A stretch of DNA of 9,431 bases from an uncultured Rickettsiales bacterium (GCA_937996615.1 CALKVD010000065.1:1-9431), one strand, 5' to 3'; positions 1 through 7,153 are shown, counted from the stretch's first letter. Numbers and translations are program-made. Notes: generated from the sequence alone by a model not told the origin.

Positions 1-264
1 TGAAATATCTAATTCGATAATTTCTGGAGTATCATAACTATGAAGTTCTAATATTTTGCTTTTAACTTTAGAAAAAAGCTCTTTTTTTGTTTTTATACTT
101 AAAAGTGTTTCTCTTTCACAACATAATTTACCATCCCAATTATAAAGAGATTCTATATCTTTTAACTGCACACAAGCAGCAAGCTTATCTTGAATCAAAA
201 TTTTAGCTATTTTTTTTGCTTCTTCTTCATTAGAAGTTGTAGTTTGAACTATAACTGCTTTCAT
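1..264 (-). CDS. cutA: CutA divalent-ion tolerance protein (C-terminus beyond window)
   Basis: This is a small cytoplasmic protein of the CutA1 family, which forms ferredoxin-like trimers and was first linked to copper/divalent cation tolerance; its true role remains uncertain. The visible 88 residues start MKAVIVQTTTSNEEEAKKIA and contain the family hallmarks: a V-T-T-S-N-E-E-type N-terminal strand and helix, the LAACVQL segment (about 28-34), the SLYNWDGKL core (about 39-47), a conserved E-x-x-x-x-I-K-T strand, and the H-S-Y-D-T-P-E-I-I-E-L segment near the window edge. CutA is usually about 105-115 aa, so roughly 20 residues are missing at the left edge. The start ATG (264-262) overlaps the TGA stop of the upstream 547-aa gene in an ATGA arrangement, so the two genes are probably co-transcribed and translationally coupled. 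There is no recognisable Shine-Dalgarno sequence (upstream is A/T only), which fits coupling. Confidence 0.93.
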   Translation of the reverse strand, partial: MKAVIVQTTTSNEEEAKKIAKILIQDKLAACVQLKDIESLYNWDGKLCCERETLLSIKTKKELFSKVKSKILELHSYDTPEIIELDIS

Positions 265-1904
265 AAAATTTTTATACCTTGAATTATATCTTGTGGACTC
301 ATAGAATAGTTATTATTTTTATATTTTTTTGATTCTAGGCTACTTTGCTTTGCTGATTCTAGACTCAACTGATTATTAAACTTTTTATACTTTGGCAAGG
401 GACTTAGGGTTAACTTTTTTAGTGGTGCATTCTTATTTATTTTTACCCCATTCAAGGTATTTTTCTTTAGGATCAACGGAGTTTTTTTCCTATCCTGAGT
501 TTTTTGCTCGCCTCTGATTCGCGATGATATATTAAGGCCAACTACTTGCTTATCAAAGCTTCTATTGTTAATTTTATCATTTTTATAATATATCACTGAC
601 TCTTCATTGATTTTTTCTGCATTTTTATTATAATGCCCATCAATTATTTGAATAAAACTTTGGTCATTCTGAATCGACCGATTAGTCTTCTGCTCTTTAC
701 TACTTTTCCCATCAACCTCCAATTTTCCATACATGCTATATAATTTACAGTACTTGCTAGCCAAACCATCTCTAGTTTCATCTATTTTTAGGTCTCGATT
801 ATCATTTTTATATACCACCACCGGAACCATTTCTTTTTCCTCTTGTTGGCGTTTTTGAATCAACTCCACTATAGTTCTTATTATGTGATCATTCCTAAAT
901 CCGCAATCTAGATCATCACTCTGGCTATTCGCCTCCGTCTGAGTTTCTTTTTGCTGCACATTTGTTACAGAATCAAACTTCGCTTTATAATCTCGGATTT
1001 TTGACCATAGTTCACCATTGTATCTAATGTACATATTCAACTCCATTTTATACATAAAACATACTGCACCATGAATCGTGACCCTTTCCAAAATTATCTC
1101 ATCCTGCAAAAATTCAGAACGCATAATTAGCTTTTTCATTAACTCATATTCAAGCCCAGCAAGTGGGTAGCAAATTGAAGCTGCTTGGCAATAACGTATA
1201 TTATTGTGGTTGATAAAAACCTCGTCGTTAAGCTTGATGAATGTTAAATCAATGTATTTCTGAATCTCTTCCAAAACTAAATCAAGATCTTTTACTGTTT
1301 TTATCCGCTTTTCTAAAATGTTAATTACATTAATACTTAAATTATAGTGACTTTTTTTCCAAAATAATATTAATTGCGGCAATATTAAGTTTTTGATGCT
1401 TTTTATTTCCAATTGTAATATAATTTTTACCACAAAATCAATCATCAATTCAAAGTTATTTTGCGGATTTTGAACCTTGCTTGCCAAATCACACCCCTCA
1501 GCCAATGATAAATTTAAGGCAATAACTCCTAGCGCCTCATATTCAGAACCAAAAACACTATGTAAAATTGTGCATACCTTGTTTTTTTGACGTAATTTGG
1601 TGCAAAAATCTATGAATCTTATCATATCTTCTCTACTTTTGCAGAAATTTAGTAAGTCGCTGATTAATTTCCAATTACACTCCTCTGTTTTTAAAACCTT
1701 TAGATAATTCATAAAAGCAGAACCAAATCTTTGGCTTTGAACACAATTAAGGTAAATATTTTCCTGATTGGTAGTTAAAGATATCAAATTTCTTTCATCA
1801 ATATCTTTATTATCAAAATTAATACTTAATAAAAAAAGTTTAGGGTTACTAAAAATCTTTTCATTTACTCTACTTTCCTTATCGGAGCATTGTAATTGCA
1901 GCAT
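261..1904 (-). CDS. Orphan 547-aa protein of unknown function, helical N-half and basic disordered C-half
   Basis: I do not recognise the family. Residues 1 to about 310 read as a mostly alpha-helical domain with many L/I/F/W heptad-like positions and several cysteines (C6, C54, C76, C88, C101, C111, C138, C239, C245, C282). It has no signal peptide and no convincing membrane span. Residues about 310-335 are a polar linker containing a perfect KETQT motif (319-323). Residues 340-356 are a charged helix, and from about 360 to the end the protein is Lys/Asn/Ser/Gln-rich and probably disordered, with a short SLES repeat (515-526). It lies divergently from fliD and overlaps the downstream cutA by 4 bases (ATGA). 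No Shine-Dalgarno site precedes the start; the next upstream sequence is intergenic and A/T-rich. In an intracellular bacterium such a protein could be a secreted effector or a flagellum-associated accessory protein. Both are guesses from context only. Confidence 0.75.
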   Translation of the reverse strand: MLQLQCSDKESRVNEKIFSNPKLFLLSINFDNKDIDERNLISLTTNQENIYLNCVQSQRFGSAFMNYLKVLKTEECNWKLISDLLNFCKSREDMIRFIDFCTKLRQKNKVCTILHSVFGSEYEALGVIALNLSLAEGCDLASKVQNPQNNFELMIDFVVKIILQLEIKSIKNLILPQLILFWKKSHYNLSINVINILEKRIKTVKDLDLVLEEIQKYIDLTFIKLNDEVFINHNNIRYCQAASICYPLAGLEYELMKKLIMRSEFLQDEIILERVTIHGAVCFMYKMELNMYIRYNGELWSKIRDYKAKFDSVTNVQQKETQTEANSQSDDLDCGFRNDHIIRTIVELIQKRQQEEKEMVPVVVYKNDNRDLKIDETRDGLASKYCKLYSMYGKLEVDGKSSKEQKTNRSIQNDQSFIQIIDGHYNKNAEKINEESVIYYKNDKINNRSFDKQVVGLNISSRIRGEQKTQDRKKTPLILKKNTLNGVKINKNAPLKKLTLSPLPKYKKFNNQLSLESAKQSSLESKKYKNNNYSMSPQDIIQGIKIL

Positions 1905-1950
1905 TTTATTTATCTTAAAAACCTTAAATTTTTACAACTTATGATTGTTC

Positions 1951-1956
1951 AGTATA
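1951..1956 (-). promoter_or_regulatory. Weak candidate -10 for the 547-aa gene/cutA operon
   Basis: On the minus strand this reads TATACT (5 of 6 matches to the sigma-70 -10 box), about 47 bases upstream of the start codon at 1904. No good -35 hexamer sits 16-18 bases further upstream, so the assignment is tentative. It lies back-to-back with the candidate fliD promoter in the 187-bp divergent region. Confidence 0.3.
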
Positions 1957-1999
1957 ACCAAATTAATACAAAACAACTACTATATTTTTGAATTAATAG

Positions 2000-2028
2000 T
2001 TAAATATTTTAATTACCTATTGTATAAT
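2000..2028 (+). promoter_or_regulatory. Candidate sigma-70 promoter for fliD
   Basis: A perfect TATAAT -10 box lies at 2023-2028, preceded by a 17-base spacer and a poor -35 (TTAAAT, 2000-2005; 3 of 6 matches). This gives a leader of about 55 bases before the fliD ATG at 2092. I looked for the sigma-28 and sigma-54 promoter signatures often used by flagellar genes and see neither. No Shine-Dalgarno site is visible upstream of the ATG. Confidence 0.45.
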
Positions 2029-2091
2029 CACCAGTCTAAGCGTATACAAAATTCATAAGCCTTATCAGCAACCTTAAAATTAACTAAAACA

Positions 2092-4950
2092 ATGGCACAA
2101 ATAACCCAAGGTACTTCTCTAATCAGAATCGGTGATAGGATGGTTGACATCTCCAACATCAAGGAACTCAACGAAGCAGTCGCAGTCTCAAGCAATGTCA
2201 AATACGCCCAAACTAACTTTGATCAAATCCAAGATCAGGTGAGCATTTCTGATAAAAAAATTCTATCCTATAGTAAATTGATGTTTTTGTTAAATGAGCT
2301 AAATTCCGTATCAAAAGACTTAGCTGGCACTATCGACACTACAACAGGCAATTTAACCACTATATTCGATAAAAAACAAATAATCCCAGCTGGCGAATTA
2401 GCTAGTAGCATTGCTAACTATGCAGAGATTATAGCTGATAACAACGCCGACAACAACAATCTAGAATTTTCAATCGACGCAATAGCAAAACCAATGTTAA
2501 TGAAAAGCGTTGATATTAACCTACAATCGAAACAATCTGTGGTCGGCGATACTCTCCCTATACGCGCCGGTTCCTTTAAGGTAATGGTTTTAAACAATGC
2601 GAGAAAATTAAATTATCTAACTAATTCAACTCAATCTGTAGTACTTGCAAACCCGGGAACTGGTGTAAAAGCTTTCAAAGCTGGAACATTTTTCCTTAAT
2701 ACCTACCCTCTAACCCTCACTGTTGGAATGAAATTAATTGATGTCGCCCAATTAATTTCCAATGCAAATCTTGGAGTCACAGCAACGATCAACCCTTCGG
2801 ATCAATCTTTAGTCCTTCGCTCAACCAAACTTGGTATTGAAAACGATTATAAAATTGAGGACCCATCATCTGTTTTCACCCCCCTAATACAAGGCAGTGG
2901 CCCTATTGTTGATTCTGCCTTTACCGCTTTACCAGATTATACCTCAATCACTCTACAAAATGGCAACACTTTAATTGACGTTGCAAATAAAATTAATGCA
3001 ACCAACTGTGGAATCAAAGCCAAGGCAATAATGGTCACCAATCAAATCTCTAAACTTTCTTTAGAAGGCAATTTAACTGGTCTAGGTAATAATTTTAAAA
3101 TTATTGATGGTATTGACGGCACTGGCAAAGACATTCTCCTAGACGGCACTAAATCAGGCAGTGTTTTTAAAGATATATTTTTAACCCAATCTGGCGCATA
3201 TATCCTAAATGGTTCAAATGCTAGATTAACGATTGGATATGATACTATAGAGCGTCAGGAAAATACAATCAAAAATTATTTGGACAACCTAACTATCAAA
3301 ATCTTGAACCCAACTCCTCAAGGCAAAAAGATTCAATTTGCTATCGCGCCTGATTATAACGCTATTATAGATAAAATCGATACTTTAATTGACTACTATA
3401 ATCAAATTATTAAATTTGTCACCCAACAAAAGCAAAGAGACCTCAAGGGAAACCCTTTACCAGGGTCAGAACTAGCAAGTGATTCCAGTCTCTATAATAT
3501 TATAGAACCAATCAAAAACTATACATTTATCTTGTTAAAACAATTGATTGGTTTCAATGCCAAAAGCATCGAAGAAGAATATCAATATCAAAGCAAAGAT
3601 CAAAAAGACATAAATACCAAAAGAATTACCTATCCCAATCTTTTGACAATGAATCAAGACACTCTAACTAAAAAATTATTTTCTAATATCACAGACGTAA
3701 AAAAAGCCTTCTCCTATAATGTCTCAAGCTCTAACTCTAATTTCACCCTCCAGGGCGGCTATCCAAAAGCTTTGCTCAAAAACGTTGAAGTCAACGTCGA
3801 TAAAATCAATCTTACACTTCAAACCGGTGCACCAAAAGAATTCTATAACCAAAGCATGGCCTTTCAAAATGCTTCTACTTCAGTTGTTAATTCTACTGGC
3901 ACCAATGGCAATTTCAAAGCTGGTAAATTCTACTTTAACAAGTATCCAGTCGAATTAGTTGCTGGTGATAGCCTGAGCACAATCGCAACTAAAATCAACG
4001 CGATCTCTGCTAACTCCAATCTAACTGTATCACAAATACAACAAACTTATGGCGGCGTTAACTACTACTTTTTAAAAATTGATAATAACAATCTCAAACC
4101 AACAGTTAGCGATCCTGATAATGTTTTTAGCACTATTTTCAGCACTACAGCCAAAATTGACACCGCCCCATTCACAATGGCTGAAATTAACCTAGTGTTG
4201 GGTATAATTCCTCTAATTGGAATATTCATAAGTAAGTCAATTAAAATTAATAACACCGTTATTTCTTTCCCAAATCCGCCCTACACTATCGCAAATTTTG
4301 TCGCAGTATTTAACTCCCACCAAGCAACCACCGGAGTAACCGCAAGATATACCACAATACCAGGTACAATACCTAGTTATATTATTACCTTTGAACCCTT
4401 GAATATGGGTAATTTAGTTATTGTTGATAGCAGTAGCATTTTTGGCAGCACAACTTTTAATAAAGCTAATTTTGCAGGAGGAGCAAAATTCTATGATACA
4501 CCTGAAACAATTGTAACAGCTAGCGTCGAAGCTGTTGGTGTTTCCTATACAAAGCCAGCAAAATTTAACACCTCAACCTCTAACATTAACACAGTAACTT
4601 TAACAAACGATGATACATCTGGCTTAAATCTAAACACAGATAATCTAAAAATTTTTTATACTGGTAGTGGTAATGATAGCACAGTGATCGACTTCACCAG
4701 AGGAATAGCAGTTCAAATCTTGCTTTATATCAATAAACTAAACAGCGATAAAGGAATCTTAAAGTATATTATGAACAACTTGAACAACAAAGGAGATCAA
4801 CTGAAACAAGAATCAAATAAATTAGCAACAAAACTGAATAACGAAAAAGAAAAAACTATGGCACAGTTTAGCAAAATTTATCATACAAACCTCCAACATC
4901 ATCAAATGCAAGAGGCATTAAAACAGCTAATCTCTGACAATTTGCGCTGA
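2092..4950 (+). CDS. fliD: FliD-like flagellar hook-associated protein 2 (filament cap), unusually long
   Basis: FliD caps the growing flagellar filament and assists flagellin folding after export through the flagellar type III apparatus; there is accordingly no Sec signal peptide. The N-terminal region (about 45-80) is a helical D0/D1-like segment with leucine heptads. Flagellin-IN-like modules follow at about 195-262 and 285-345. The FliD_C signature is at about 384-445: DTIERQENTI, then N-L-T-I-K-I-L, then D-Y-N-A-I-I-D-K-I-D and D-Y-Y-N-Q-I-I. A second D1 piece (about 512-540, L-L-T-M-N-Q-D-T-L-T-K-K-L) follows. The C-terminal coiled coil (about 868-940) ends in the QF-containing segment expected for FliD. 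FliD proteins are commonly about 450-700 aa; the excess is largely residues about 550-860, inserted before the last coiled coil. This insert holds two further IN-like modules (about 608-690 and 715-790). The first of these resembles the module at 195-262. No other flagellar gene is adjacent. Confidence 0.82.
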   Translation: MAQITQGTSLIRIGDRMVDISNIKELNEAVAVSSNVKYAQTNFDQIQDQVSISDKKILSYSKLMFLLNELNSVSKDLAGTIDTTTGNLTTIFDKKQIIPAGELASSIANYAEIIADNNADNNNLEFSIDAIAKPMLMKSVDINLQSKQSVVGDTLPIRAGSFKVMVLNNARKLNYLTNSTQSVVLANPGTGVKAFKAGTFFLNTYPLTLTVGMKLIDVAQLISNANLGVTATINPSDQSLVLRSTKLGIENDYKIEDPSSVFTPLIQGSGPIVDSAFTALPDYTSITLQNGNTLIDVANKINATNCGIKAKAIMVTNQISKLSLEGNLTGLGNNFKIIDGIDGTGKDILLDGTKSGSVFKDIFLTQSGAYILNGSNARLTIGYDTIERQENTIKNYLDNLTIKILNPTPQGKKIQFAIAPDYNAIIDKIDTLIDYYNQIIKFVTQQKQRDLKGNPLPGSELASDSSLYNIIEPIKNYTFILLKQLIGFNAKSIEEEYQYQSKDQKDINTKRITYPNLLTMNQDTLTKKLFSNITDVKKAFSYNVSSSNSNFTLQGGYPKALLKNVEVNVDKINLTLQTGAPKEFYNQSMAFQNASTSVVNSTGTNGNFKAGKFYFNKYPVELVAGDSLSTIATKINAISANSNLTVSQIQQTYGGVNYYFLKIDNNNLKPTVSDPDNVFSTIFSTTAKIDTAPFTMAEINLVLGIIPLIGIFISKSIKINNTVISFPNPPYTIANFVAVFNSHQATTGVTARYTTIPGTIPSYIITFEPLNMGNLVIVDSSSIFGSTTFNKANFAGGAKFYDTPETIVTASVEAVGVSYTKPAKFNTSTSNINTVTLTNDDTSGLNLNTDNLKIFYTGSGNDSTVIDFTRGIAVQILLYINKLNSDKGILKYIMNNLNNKGDQLKQESNKLATKLNNEKEKTMAQFSKIYHTNLQHHQMQEALKQLISDNLR

Positions 4951-5341
4951 TCAGGTAATGACATCTCTCTAGATCAACAGTAGAAATAATAGCAAAAACC
5001 AGAGTGTTTTAATTCACTAGCAGGAAATCAACACTGGTCTAACTCTTTTTATTTAAATTTAACAACTATTAATACACATATAATAACTTTTTATTTATTA
5101 ATATCTCAATTTTGATTGTACTATTTAAAAAAATTTTTATGATGTCACCTATAAATATTTGAATTCCTTAAATCAAAAACTATAATACTGCAACATCTAA
5201 ATAACCAAGATCCTTGGCAAAAACTGATCGAGCCAGAATCATGTATAGAATTTCACACCCCAAACATAAAATCCTTTTAACCTATTACAACAACTATATA
5301 ATTCAAATCTATAATTACAGCGAATTAAATAGCGAATAAAA
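4951..5341. other. Gene-free spacer of 391 bp between fliD and the COQ10-like gene
   Basis: Apart from the probable fliD terminator near its left end, this spacer holds no supported gene. The middle (5050-5160) is nearly pure A/T. TATAAT-like boxes upstream of the 5342 start (near 5297 and 5310) could drive the COQ10-like gene, but neither has a good -35. Positions 5161-5280 are open for 39 codons on the plus strand with a balanced composition (it includes Q-D-P-W-Q-K-L-I-E-P-E) but lack an ATG/GTG/TTG start. This could be a gene remnant or chance. Confidence 0.6.
4998..5050 (+). terminator. Probable intrinsic terminator of fliD
   Basis: An interrupted stem pairs ACCAG + TGTT (4998-5008, with a 2-base AG bulge) with AACACTGGT (5030-5038), around a loop of about 21 bases. 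A T-rich run (CTTTTTATTT, 5044-5053) follows within a few bases. It begins 48 bases after the fliD stop. The long loop and bulge make it weaker than a textbook Rho-independent terminator, but it is the only GC-containing hairpin in the spacer. Confidence 0.5.
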
Positions 5342-5839
5342 ATGCCACACTTTAAGACACAATCGATCATAACAGCAGATATCTATCAAGCATTTAACCT
5401 TATCCTCGACGTCGAGAACTACCATCAATTTGTCCCCCATTGCACAAAATGTAAGATTATATCACAAACCGGCACCACCATCTCTGCCGAAATGTCCATC
5501 CGTTTTGGACCAATTGTGGCAAACTACAACTCTAGTATATTCTATCACAAACCAGCCCCCACTTCCCCATCCCCCCTATCATTAAGTAAATCGCCAAACG
5601 AGCCGATCATAGCTGAAGTTTCAATCACTAGCTATGACCCGATTTTTTCGCATATGGAGAGTAAATGGATATTGGAGCAAGTAAACCTAGTCACCAAAAT
5701 TAAATTCCAAATCAGGGTTGAATTTCAAAACTCAATCTACAATAAGCTCTTGGGTTTATTTTTCGAGCGCGAGTGTCGCAAGATAACAGCGTCATTCATC
5801 AATCGTCTTAACATTGCTTGCAAAATACCCCAATATTAA
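5342..5839 (+). CDS. COQ10/RatA-family START-domain protein (coenzyme Q-binding type)
   Basis: The family is the SRPBCC/START-fold group that includes mitochondrial COQ10, which binds ubiquinone and is needed for efficient respiration, and bacterial RatA, described as a ribosome-association inhibitor. In a respiring alphaproteobacterium a quinone-chaperone role is the likelier one. Visible hallmarks are the MPHFKTQ start, the D-V-E-N-Y-H-Q-F-V-P-H-C motif (23-34) corresponding to the family's D-V-x-x-Y-P-x-F-x-P-W-C, the A-E-M-S-I-R-F strand (49-55), D-P-I-F-S-H-M-E-S-K-W (99-109) in place of the usual G-P-F-x-x-L-x-x-x-W, and the long C-terminal helix containing K-I-T-A-S-F-I-N-R (147-155). 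At 165 aa it is slightly longer than the usual 145-155 because of a Pro/Ser-rich loop at about 70-88. It has no Shine-Dalgarno site. Its last 32 bases overlap the convergent small membrane gene on the minus strand. Confidence 0.9.
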   Translation: MPHFKTQSIITADIYQAFNLILDVENYHQFVPHCTKCKIISQTGTTISAEMSIRFGPIVANYNSSIFYHKPAPTSPSPLSLSKSPNEPIIAEVSITSYDPIFSHMESKWILEQVNLVTKIKFQIRVEFQNSIYNKLLGLFFERECRKITASFINRLNIACKIPQY

Positions 5840-6074
5840 TAGGAGCATCAACAAAAATAATACCAGAAATAATAATGGCAATAGAAGCAAGACCAAGAGA
5901 AGCAAGATTTAACAATATAATAGAATGCTTCTTTAAGATCGGTAAAATATCAGCAGTTGCTTCCATCTGTTGTTCAATAACCCAAAGCTTGAGTGAGTTA
6001 TTGATCAAGTCAATCACAGATATTTTCAGAAGTAGGACTTTCAGAGCACTTTCAGAAGTAGCAGAAGGTTTCAT
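5808..6074 (-). CDS. Small one-TM protein downstream of the GTA hub gene
   Basis: This 88-aa reading frame begins 16 bases after the stop of the g13-type hub gene on the same strand, so the two are probably one transcript. Codon choice on this strand is typical of the window (ATT, CTT, GCT, TCT, GGT endings), while the frame open on the opposite strand would need a TTG start and has poorer codon use. Residues about 51-75 form one hydrophobic helix (I-I-L-L-N-L-A-S-L-G-L-A-S-I-A-I-I-I-S-G-I-I-F-V), preceded by a Lys-Lys-His stretch, and the protein ends with C-K-Q-C. In standard GTA clusters g13 is followed by an NlpC/P60 peptidase (g14); this is not that. A holin-like or other membrane role is possible, unproven. 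A weak GAGTG lies just upstream of the ATG. The first 36 residues are partly encoded by a short DNA repeat, so the true start could be Met37. Confidence 0.5.
   Translation of the reverse strand: MKPSATSESALKVLLLKISVIDLINNSLKLWVIEQQMEATADILPILKKHSIILLNLASLGLASIAIIISGIIFVDAPINIGVFCKQC
6024..6061. repeat. 12-bp direct repeat at the start of the small membrane gene
   Basis: TTTCAGAAGTAG occurs at 6024-6035 and 6050-6061, with a partial copy (TTTCAGAG) between them starting at 6039. The repeat lies inside the first 17 codons of the 88-aa gene and encodes Ser/Ala/Leu/Lys-rich residues. It suggests local slippage or duplication. Confidence 0.7.
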
Positions 6075-6090
6075 ATGTCACTCAAAAACC

Positions 6091-7029
6091 CTATAAAACA
6101 AATTCACCCCCGCCCCCATATCCACTATAGAGCCCTCGGCTAGCATTAGGTATATGAGGCTCTCCCCTGAAATTTACCACGTTACCATAAACACCACCAC
6201 ACATCTCTAAGCTCTTGTCACATCCACAAATAACCATAAATTGATCACCAACTCTAGCTTGATAGGGCAACGGCGCACCAGCTCGCAGCATACCATTTTT
6301 ATAGTCCTTGATCTTCATCTCCCAACCACAATTATCGCCCGAGCTAAATCTGATCCTGCCATAAGAGACCATTTTTTCAAACATACGCCGATCACCAACT
6401 TCAAGGATTAAATTTCCAGCCTCATCGAAAATCTTGCAATGATCCACTATATTCTTTAGCTTTTCGCTCACTACTTCATCGTCGTCCAAAATCTCACTCA
6501 CTGAAATATCCCTAATCACCAATCCATTTCCTTGCCCGACTTTGCAGCGAAAATCGCCAAAAGAAGCGCGACAACCAGCAGAGTAAAACTCACCAACCTT
6601 CGCCACCAATGCTTGGGTTAGGCCACGCACTTCAACCATGAATTTTTGTTCACTCATATGGACTTCGCCAAGCCACCCCCTTCGCACCGCAAATTTTTCT
6701 GGTTCTAAGCTTTGATAATCAGCCATAAAAACCTCAATTTCTGCATAGTCATAGAGACGAGCAAGCAAATCGTTGCCACTAATTGCTTCGTGTTGCAATG
6801 CTCCAGCTATGTTTAAGTTATCCACAGCCAAACTACTACTGGTCGCAATTGCGCTTGCTTTAAACCCGCTAGATGCCCAATAGGTTATATCGCCCAAACG
6901 AATGTCACAATCATGATCAGTAAAACCAAAAACCAACCCATCGCGCCGCTTGAGGTGCCAACAGGTTGCTAAAGTAGTTACTTCTTTATTTAGAAGACTT
7001 ATTTGTTTATTATTATTTAAATTTGTCAT
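6091..7029 (-). CDS. GTA/phage tail hub protein (g13 type, DUF2163 / phage BR0599-like)
   Basis: Members of this family form the hub of the tail tip in the Rhodobacter capsulatus gene transfer agent (g13) and related siphophage tails. The N-terminal half (about 18-165) carries the DUF2163 pattern: CWHLKRRDG followed by G-F-T-D-H-D (35-40), Y-W-A-S-S-G-F (50-56), and A-G-C-R-A-S-F-G-D-F-R-C (151-162). The C-terminal part (about 222-295) shows the BR0599 pattern: F-S-S-G-D-N-C-G-W (228-236), then a G-D-Q-F-M-V motif, CGCDKSLEMC (268-277), and V-N-F-R-G-E-P-H-I-P (285-294). Cysteines 153, 162, 270 and 277 are at positions that in the R. capsulatus hub coordinate an iron-sulfur cluster (from the published GTA structure, as I recall it). 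The length of 312 aa is close to the family's usual roughly 290-300. The gene ends in a GGGGG-C-GGGGG tract encoding four glycines. The start has no Shine-Dalgarno site. Confidence 0.9.
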   Translation of the reverse strand: MTNLNNNKQISLLNKEVTTLATCWHLKRRDGLVFGFTDHDCDIRLGDITYWASSGFKASAIATSSSLAVDNLNIAGALQHEAISGNDLLARLYDYAEIEVFMADYQSLEPEKFAVRRGWLGEVHMSEQKFMVEVRGLTQALVAKVGEFYSAGCRASFGDFRCKVGQGNGLVIRDISVSEILDDDEVVSEKLKNIVDHCKIFDEAGNLILEVGDRRMFEKMVSYGRIRFSSGDNCGWEMKIKDYKNGMLRAGAPLPYQARVGDQFMVICGCDKSLEMCGGVYGNVVNFRGEPHIPNASRGLYSGYGGGGEFVL

Positions 7030-7077
7030 AATTTTTGTATTTTTATAATTTTAAATTATTATTTTTGTTTTTTAATT

Positions 7078-7086
7078 ATTATACCA
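7078..7086 (-). promoter_or_regulatory. Extended -10 promoter for the g13-type hub gene
   Basis: On the minus strand this reads TGGTATAAT: a perfect TATAAT with the TGN extension, about 49 bases upstream of the hub gene start at 7029. The -35 region is poor, which an extended -10 tolerates. Its presence means the hub gene does not depend on read-through from the upstream g12-type gene, from which it is separated by an opposite-strand gene. An A/T-only dyad (7045-7059) lies in the predicted leader. Confidence 0.55.
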
Positions 7087-7153
7087 ACCTCTTGAGCTTT
7101 GAAAAAATCCAAAGACTAAAAGATAAAATATATATTTCTTTTTTAAAAATTTA

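Noticed and set aside
3719..3958. 79-codon plus-strand frame inside fliD
   Set aside because: A shadow of fliD in another frame with no independent support.
4065..4256. 63-codon minus-strand hydrophobic frame inside fliD
   Set aside because: An antisense shadow; the hydrophobicity comes from complementing Asn/Lys/Thr codons.
5240..5339. 32-codon plus-strand ATG frame just before the COQ10-like gene
   Set aside because: Composition is dominated by Tyr/Asn/Ile, as expected of random AT-rich DNA, it overlaps another open stretch, and it has no ribosome binding site.
5342..5839. COQ10/RatA-like gene as half of a RatAB toxin-antitoxin pair
   Set aside because: No small RatB-like partner gene lies next to it; the neighbours are an unrelated spacer and a convergent membrane protein.
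5818..6096. 92-codon plus-strand frame after the COQ10-like gene
   Set aside because: It needs a TTG start inside the preceding gene, and its codon use is worse than that of the minus-strand frame over the same bases.
6107..6117. CCCCC-G-CCCCC tract at the end of the hub gene as a phase-variation switch
   Set aside because: A slip would change only the last few residues, outside the conserved domains, so a switching effect is unlikely.
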